A DNA stretch of 8,963 nt from an uncultured Clostridia bacterium (GTDB lineage Bacteria; Bacillota; Clostridia; TANB77; CAG-508), in NCBI GenBank assembly GCA_949746285.1, contig CATJZH010000169.1:1-8963 (forward strand), given 5' to 3'. The position numbers were made by a program, and so were the translations under genes. Below the pieces are notes generated by a model. That model was not told the origin of the DNA, did no database searches, and saw only the letters and a program-made list of their open reading frames with translations. Below are positions 1 to 3,980 of this stretch, piece after piece (the first letter of the stretch is position 1; each line of letters begins with the position of its first letter).

Positions 1-67
1 ACAATATTTGGCACGAAACTGCAATAATATAAAGGATAAAACAATATTATACAAAGTATAATTTGGA

Positions 68-96
68 TTTACATTTTTACAATTTACATATAGAAT
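68..96 (+). promoter_or_regulatory. Candidate sigma-A promoter of the membrane protein gene at 137
   Basis: TTTACA at 68-73 is followed after 17 bases by TAGAAT at 91-96, giving a start near 103 and a leader of about 35 bases. A TATAAT at 103-108 is an alternative -10, but it sits 14 bases from the nearest TTTACA (83-88) and 21 from the next (76-81), both poor spacings. The region is so AT-rich that chance matches are likely, so the assignment is tentative. Confidence 0.4.
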
Positions 97-136
97 GAAA
101 CATATAATATATAAATTAAATAAAGGGGGATTTTGA

Positions 137-1477
137 ATGTCAAAAAAGACAAAGATAATAGCTATTGTTATTGTAGTAGTTATAGTAGCTATATTAGCAG
201 GGATTTTTACATATAAATATGTACAAAAAAGTAAGTCAACAGGAACTGAATGGGGAGACAAATATTATATTTATTTAAAAGAAGCTAAAGAAAAAAGTGC
301 AGAAGAAAGGCAAACCAATTATGGAATTACAGAATTAGTGGAAGACCCTAAAATACAGTTTTGTAATTTTGAAGAGAATAAAGAACCACAAATGCTAATT
401 AGTTATATGCAAGACGGAAGAAAATGTACGAATATCTATTATATAAATAATGATGGAAATGTAAGTTATATGTTATTTGATCAAGCTTCACAAGCAGAGC
501 TGCTATATAATATAGAACTAAAACAATATATATGGTATTTGCATTTAACATCAGAAAGTGAAGATGGAAAAAATACAGAATATTATAAACCAATAGAAAA
601 TATTTTAAAGGAATTTGAAAATTCGAGTAATAATGATGATGTAAATACAGGAGAAATAAGTGCAGAATATACTTTTGGTAATGATGAAATGAATTCTAAT
701 ACAGAAGAAGAAATTCCAAGTATTTCAAAATTTGATGAAACTTTTATAAAAACAGAAATAGATGGAAGTACTGAAAAAGATTTTAATTTAGATGCAGATG
801 AAAAAGAATTTAAAAACATTGTAACAGAAGCAGTAGAAGGAGCCAAAACAAATGATGAAATTATAACAGAAGAAATTAAAAATGATGTTAATGAGAAAGT
901 AAATGAACTAGAAAATAAAAAAGAAGAAATAAAAGTAGCAACTGAGGAAAAAGCAAAAAGAGATGAAGAAAATAGTAAAATTACACAAGAAAATGTTATA
1001 GAAAAAGTAGGAGAAAACTTAAAATGGTTTTCAGGAGCATATTTAGGAGTCATTTATGGTTGGCCAGAAGTGTTTGAATATAAAGAAGTAACTGGAAGTA
1101 TAACAATACCAGGAGCAGATCCATATGCAATGATATATGAATTAGTAGGCTTAGATAGTCTAGATAGTCTAAAAAAGCAAACTGCAAATTATGTTTCAGA
1201 AGATAAGATTTCTAAATTTGACCCATATTCTTTTGATTATGAATTAAAAGAATATAATGGAAAAGTTTATTGGTGCAATTTAGGAGTTGGGGCAGGACTG
1301 GCTATAGATTATAAAAAAGCAAAAGTATTAAGCTCAGAAAATGGAATTACAAAAATACAATTAGATAATGTAAGTGATTTAACAGATAAGATTGACGAAA
1401 ATATTATAGTAACTGTTGAGTATAATAAAGAAACTTCAAAATATTTAATTACAGACTGGGTGGTAAAACAGGTTTAA
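137..1477 (+). CDS. Uncharacterised single-pass membrane-anchored protein with acidic linker
   Basis: I do not recognise this 446-residue protein. What can be seen is a short basic start (MSKKTK), one hydrophobic segment at about residues 7-25 rich in I, V and A, then a basic stretch. This predicts an N-terminal anchor with the rest outside the cell. There is no lipobox cysteine after the helix, so a lipoprotein is unlikely. Residues 40-155 look globular. Residues 160-290 are low-complexity, rich in Glu, Lys, Asn and Asp, and probably form a linker or coiled coil (235-290 most helical). Residues 293-446 form a second folded-looking domain with aromatic and Gly-rich segments (WFSGAYLGVIYGWPEVF). 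The ATG follows AGGGGG at 124-129 by 7 bases. It has its own promoter and no visible terminator before the rimP promoter. Function is unknown; a cell-surface or envelope role is inferred only from topology. Confidence 0.85.
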   Translation: MSKKTKIIAIVIVVVIVAILAGIFTYKYVQKSKSTGTEWGDKYYIYLKEAKEKSAEERQTNYGITELVEDPKIQFCNFEENKEPQMLISYMQDGRKCTNIYYINNDGNVSYMLFDQASQAELLYNIELKQYIWYLHLTSESEDGKNTEYYKPIENILKEFENSSNNDDVNTGEISAEYTFGNDEMNSNTEEEIPSISKFDETFIKTEIDGSTEKDFNLDADEKEFKNIVTEAVEGAKTNDEIITEEIKNDVNEKVNELENKKEEIKVATEEKAKRDEENSKITQENVIEKVGENLKWFSGAYLGVIYGWPEVFEYKEVTGSITIPGADPYAMIYELVGLDSLDSLKKQTANYVSEDKISKFDPYSFDYELKEYNGKVYWCNLGVGAGLAIDYKKAKVLSSENGITKIQLDNVSDLTDKIDENIIVTVEYNKETSKYLITDWVVKQV

Positions 1478-1518
1478 AAATAATAGCACAAATTGTCATA
1501 CGAAAAAATAAAAAAAGC

Positions 1519-1547
1519 TTGCAATTGCTAATAAATAAGTGTATAAT
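1519..1547 (+). promoter_or_regulatory. Sigma-A promoter of the rimP-nusA-infB operon
   Basis: TTGCAA at 1519-1524, a 17-base spacer and a perfect TATAAT at 1542-1547 form the best promoter match in the window. Transcription should start near 1554, giving a leader of about 68 bases before the rimP start codon. It lies directly upstream of the conserved operon and of the leader hairpin, which supports it being the main operon promoter. Confidence 0.8.
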
Positions 1548-1572
1548 ATCTATGTCGTAAAATTAAAACTAG

Positions 1573-1608
1573 AAGAGTGGGAACCAATCCCACTCTTTAC
1601 TAATGTTT
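1573..1608 (+). terminator. rimP-nusA leader hairpin, probable attenuator
   Basis: A perfect 10-bp stem pairs 1573-1582 (AAGAGTGGGA) with 1588-1597 (TCCCACTCTT) around the 5-base loop ACCAA. It is followed by a broken U tract (TTTACTAATGTTT, ending at 1608). It begins about 20 bases after the predicted transcription start and ends before the rimP ribosome binding site, so termination here would shut off the whole operon. GAGTGGG/CCCACTC hairpins before rimP are, from memory, common in Firmicutes, and the ylxS-nusA leader of Bacillus subtilis is reported to be autoregulated by NusA-dependent termination. The interrupted U tract would suit a terminator that needs NusA. The attenuator role is inferred; the hairpin itself is directly visible. 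Confidence 0.65.
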
Positions 1609-1624
1609 AGGGGGATTAAGTTTG
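1609..1624 (+). promoter_or_regulatory. Ribosome binding site deciding the TTG start of rimP
   Basis: AGGGGG at 1609-1614 lies 7 bases before TTG at 1622. The first in-frame ATG is at residue 20, far inside the conserved fold, so the TTG start is secure. Confidence 0.8.
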
Positions 1625-2080
1625 GCAAATAATATTGAAAAAAGGGTAGAAGAACTTTTAAAACCAATTATAGAAAAAATGAATTATGACTTGTATGATA
1701 TAATATATGAAAAAGAAGGAAAAAATTTTTACTTACGAATATTTATAGATAAGCCAGAAGGAATAGATATAAATGATTGTGAAAAAGTAAATAATGAAAT
1801 TAATGATATTTTAGATGAGGCTGATTATATTAAGGAGCAATATTTTTTAGAAGTATCTTCTCCAGGAGTTGAAAGGCTACTTAGAAAAGAAAAACATTTT
1901 CAAAGTCAAATAGGAAATGATATAAGTATAAAGTTATTTAAGCCAATAAACAAACAAAAAGAACTAATAGGAACATTAGTAGAATATAATAAAGATGAGC
2001 TTACAATAAAAGTCAGTGATGAGACTATAAAAATAAATTCTAAAGATATAGCTGTTGCAAAAACTATATTTAATTGGTAG
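1622..2080 (+). CDS. rimP: Ribosome maturation factor RimP
   Basis: RimP binds the free 30S subunit and helps late assembly around the central pseudoknot and protein S12. At 152 residues the protein is of normal family length. The N-terminal alpha/beta domain covers about residues 1-82 and includes FYLRIFIDKPEGIDINDCE and the family signature LEVSSPG at 76-82, followed by the ERLLRKEKHF segment. The C-terminal SH3-like barrel covers about 90-152. It starts with TTG at 1622, supported by AGGGGG 7 bases upstream. It is the first gene of the operon and immediately precedes nusA: the nusA Shine-Dalgarno overlaps its TAG stop codon, so the two are probably translationally coupled. It was formerly called ylxS in Bacillus. 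No unusual residues were noted. The assignment is firm on both motif and gene order. Confidence 0.96.
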   Translation: MANNIEKRVEELLKPIIEKMNYDLYDIIYEKEGKNFYLRIFIDKPEGIDINDCEKVNNEINDILDEADYIKEQYFLEVSSPGVERLLRKEKHFQSQIGNDISIKLFKPINKQKELIGTLVEYNKDELTIKVSDETIKINSKDIAVAKTIFNW

Positions 2081-2092
2081 GAGGAATAAAAA

Positions 2093-3388
2093 ATGAAAAA
2101 CATTGATGTAAAAGAAATAATTGCAGTTATGGATGAATTAGAACAAGAAAGAGGTATAAGCAAAGAATATTTAGTTGCAGCTTTAGAAGAAGCTTTAGTA
2201 AAAGCATATAAACAAAATTTTGATGCAGATGAAAATGCTGAAAATGTAAAAGTTACAATAGATAAAGTAACAGGAGAAATGCATGTATATTCTGCAAGAG
2301 AAGTAGTTGAAGAATTACCAGTACCAGAGCTTGAAATTAGTTTAGAAGATGCCAGAAAAATTGACAAAAACTACAATGTTGGAGATATAGTAAATATTGA
2401 AATAAAACCAAAAGATTTTGGTAGAATAGCAGCTCAAAAGGCAAAACAAGTAGTAGTTCAAAAAATAAGAGAAGCTGAAAAAGAAATGATATTTACAGAA
2501 TTTAATGATAAAAAAGGTGAAAAAGTTTCTGGATTAATTCAAAAAGCAGATGGTAGAATTGTTGTTATGGATTTAGGAAAACTAGAAGGAGTTATGCCAT
2601 TAAAAGAGCAAATACTAACTGAAACATATAGAGTAAATGACAAAGTTAGAGGTTATGTTTTAGAAGTAGAAAAAGGATTGAAAGGAACACCACAAGTCAT
2701 AGTATCTAGAAGTCATCCAGATTTTGTAAGAAAATTATTTGAATTTGAAATACCAGAAATATATGAAGGATTAATTGAAATTAAAAGCATTTCTAGAGAT
2801 CCAGGATCAAGAAGTAAGATAGCTGTATATTCTAGAGATGAAAATATAGATCCAGTTGGTTCTTGTGTTGGTCAAAAAGGTGTAAGAATTCAAAATATTA
2901 TAAATGAATTAAATGGAGAAAAAATAGATGTTATAGAATGGAATGAAGACCCAGCAATTTATATTTCGGCAGCTTTACTTCCAGCACAAGTAATGGCAGT
3001 AGATGTTAGAGAAGAGGAAAAATTTGCACAAGTAATAGTTCCAGATGACCAATTATCATTAGCTATAGGAAAATCTGGACAAAATGCTAGATTAGCTGCT
3101 AGATTAACAAATTGGAAAATAGATATAAAATCAGAATCTCAAATAAGAGAAATATTACTTTCACAAGCAGAAGAAGCAGAGAAAGTTGAAGAAGTTCAAG
3201 AAGCAGAAGGTGCTAAAGAAGTAGCTCAAGAAGAAAAGATAGAAGAAGTAGAAATATCTGAACCAGATAAGGTAGAAGAAAAAAAGGAAAAGAAAACAAG
3301 AAAAAAGAAAGAAGATAAAGAAGAACCAGTAGAAGAACCTGTAAAGAAAAAAAGAGGTAGACCAAAAAAATCAGAAGTTAAAGAATAA
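2093..3388 (+). CDS. nusA: Transcription termination/antitermination factor NusA
   Basis: NusA binds RNA polymerase near the RNA exit channel, promotes pausing and modulates intrinsic termination and antitermination. Domains in order are the N-terminal polymerase-binding domain (about 1-125), an S1 domain (about 134-200, from KKGEKVSGLIQKADGR to QVIVSRSH), KH1 (about 205-280, GxxG loop GQKG at 260-263) and KH2 (about 282-348, IGKSGQNARLAARL with GxxG at 326-329). As in other Gram-positive NusA proteins, the acidic repeat domains of enterobacteria are missing. Instead residues 352-431 form a charged low-complexity tail: first Glu-rich, then Lys-rich, ending in KKKRGRPKKSEVKE, which contains an AT-hook-like RGRP core. 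ATG at 2093 follows a perfect AGGAGG at 2079-2084 by 8 bases, the best ribosome binding site of the operon. NusA may control its own operon through the hairpin at 1573-1597. Confidence 0.98.
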   Translation: MKNIDVKEIIAVMDELEQERGISKEYLVAALEEALVKAYKQNFDADENAENVKVTIDKVTGEMHVYSAREVVEELPVPELEISLEDARKIDKNYNVGDIVNIEIKPKDFGRIAAQKAKQVVVQKIREAEKEMIFTEFNDKKGEKVSGLIQKADGRIVVMDLGKLEGVMPLKEQILTETYRVNDKVRGYVLEVEKGLKGTPQVIVSRSHPDFVRKLFEFEIPEIYEGLIEIKSISRDPGSRSKIAVYSRDENIDPVGSCVGQKGVRIQNIINELNGEKIDVIEWNEDPAIYISAALLPAQVMAVDVREEEKFAQVIVPDDQLSLAIGKSGQNARLAARLTNWKIDIKSESQIREILLSQAEEAEKVEEVQEAEGAKEVAQEEKIEEVEISEPDKVEEKKEKKTRKKKEDKEEPVEEPVKKKRGRPKKSEVKE

Positions 3389-3397
3389 TGGGAAGTG

Positions 3398-3667
3398 ATG
3401 AAAGTGATTAAAAAGAAACCACTAAGAACATGTATGGCTTGTAATGAGCAAAAAGAAAAAAAAGAACTTTTAAGAATAGTTAAATCAAAAGAAGGTATAA
3501 TTGAACCAGATTTAACAGGAAAGAAGAATGGTAGAGGAGCTTATATTTGCAAAAATGAAGAATGTCTAAATAAATTGATAAAATCTAAGAGATTAGAAAG
3601 AATTTTTGAGAAGGAAATAAGTTCAGAACTATATGAAAGTATAAGAGGTGTAATTATTGATAAATAA
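3398..3667 (+). CDS. ylxR: YlxR family RNA-binding protein (RNase P modulator RnpM)
   Basis: This is a DUF448/YlxR protein of about 89 residues. In Bacillus subtilis the homologue has been described as an RNase P modulator (RnpM), and also as a regulator of gene expression. Visible hallmarks are KKKPLRTC near the start, LLRIVKSKEG, and the family signature GKKNGRGAYIC (GRGAY at about 45-49). Four cysteines (C12, C15, C51, C56 from the ATG) make a CxxC plus Cx4C pattern that could bind zinc, though this is inference. The start is ambiguous. GTG at 3395, ATG at 3398 and GTG at 3404 are all in frame. The Shine-Dalgarno-like GGGAAGTGAT (3390-3399) ends its core at 3395, which suits GTG 3404 best (8 bases). 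ATG 3398 is used here because of its codon. It lies 9 bases after nusA and overlaps ylxQ by 11 bases. Confidence 0.92.
   Translation: MKVIKKKPLRTCMACNEQKEKKELLRIVKSKEGIIEPDLTGKKNGRGAYICKNEECLNKLIKSKRLERIFEKEISSELYESIRGVIIDK
3645..3659 (+). promoter_or_regulatory. Ribosome binding site deciding the TTG start of ylxQ
   Basis: GAGGTG at 3645-3650 lies inside the end of ylxR. Its GAGG core is 8 bases before TTG at 3657. The next in-frame candidate, GTG at 3669, would be 20 bases away, so TTG is preferred. The overlap with ylxR suggests translational coupling. Confidence 0.7.
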
Positions 3668-3980
3668 AGTGAATGGCTTGTTGGGCATAAGCTCAAAGGC
3701 AGGAGCAGTACTTGCAGGAACAGATTTAGTTTTAGAAGAGATGTCTAAAAAAAGAGTCTTTCTTGTTGTAGTAGCAGGTGATGCTTCAGAAAAAACTATT
3801 AAAAATATTAAATACTATTGTGATAAAGAAAAAGTCGAAATGATAGTTTATGGGGATATTAATAATAATAGTAAAGTAATTGGAAAGCACAATAAAGCAG
3901 TTATAGGAATTAATGATAAAAATTTAGCAGATGCTATACAAAAAGTAATTCATGGAGGTGAAGAATTTGGAAAAAATTAA
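3657..3980 (+). CDS. ylxQ: YlxQ, L7Ae-family K-turn RNA-binding protein
   Basis: This 107-residue protein belongs to the L7Ae/L30e/S12e/Gadd45 family. Members such as Bacillus YlxQ and YbxF bind kink-turn RNA; the cellular target of YlxQ is not well established. The sequence shows the family pattern: GLLGISSKAGAVLAGTDLVLEEM at about 7-29, the hydrophobic strand VFLVVVAGDASEKT at 34-47 with the conserved DAS-KT, a cysteine-containing helix to about residue 58, and the IGKHNKAVIGI segment at 75-85. It starts with TTG at 3657 within ylxR and ends 14 bases inside infB, so ylxR, ylxQ and infB form an overlapping, probably coupled, trio. The last eight codons carry the infB ribosome binding site. 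No odd residues are seen. The family call is strong; the precise role is unknown. Confidence 0.93.
   Translation: MINKVNGLLGISSKAGAVLAGTDLVLEEMSKKRVFLVVVAGDASEKTIKNIKYYCDKEKVEMIVYGDINNNSKVIGKHNKAVIGINDKNLADAIQKVIHGGEEFGKN
3954..3969 (+). promoter_or_regulatory. Ribosome binding site deciding the TTG start of infB
   Basis: GGAGGTG at 3954-3960 lies inside ylxQ, with its GGAGG core 8 bases before TTG at 3967. The upstream in-frame ATG at 3952 overlaps this Shine-Dalgarno, has no site of its own, and would add five residues (MEVKN) before the expected LEKIKIHELAKK start of IF2. Confidence 0.75.

Noticed and set aside
1..48. Direct repeat ACAATATT at 1-8 and 41-48
   Set aside because: An 8-base AT-rich repeat in AT-rich DNA is expected by chance and has no supporting structure.
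583..1053. Long minus-strand open frame within the membrane protein gene
   Set aside because: It is a Ser/Phe-rich mirror of the Glu/Lys/Asn-rich coding strand, with no ribosome binding site or recognisable motif.
1906..2367. Minus-strand open frame across the rimP-nusA junction
   Set aside because: It lies opposite two well-supported conserved genes, has Ser/Phe/Ile-rich composition typical of antisense shadow, and no promoter or binding site was seen.
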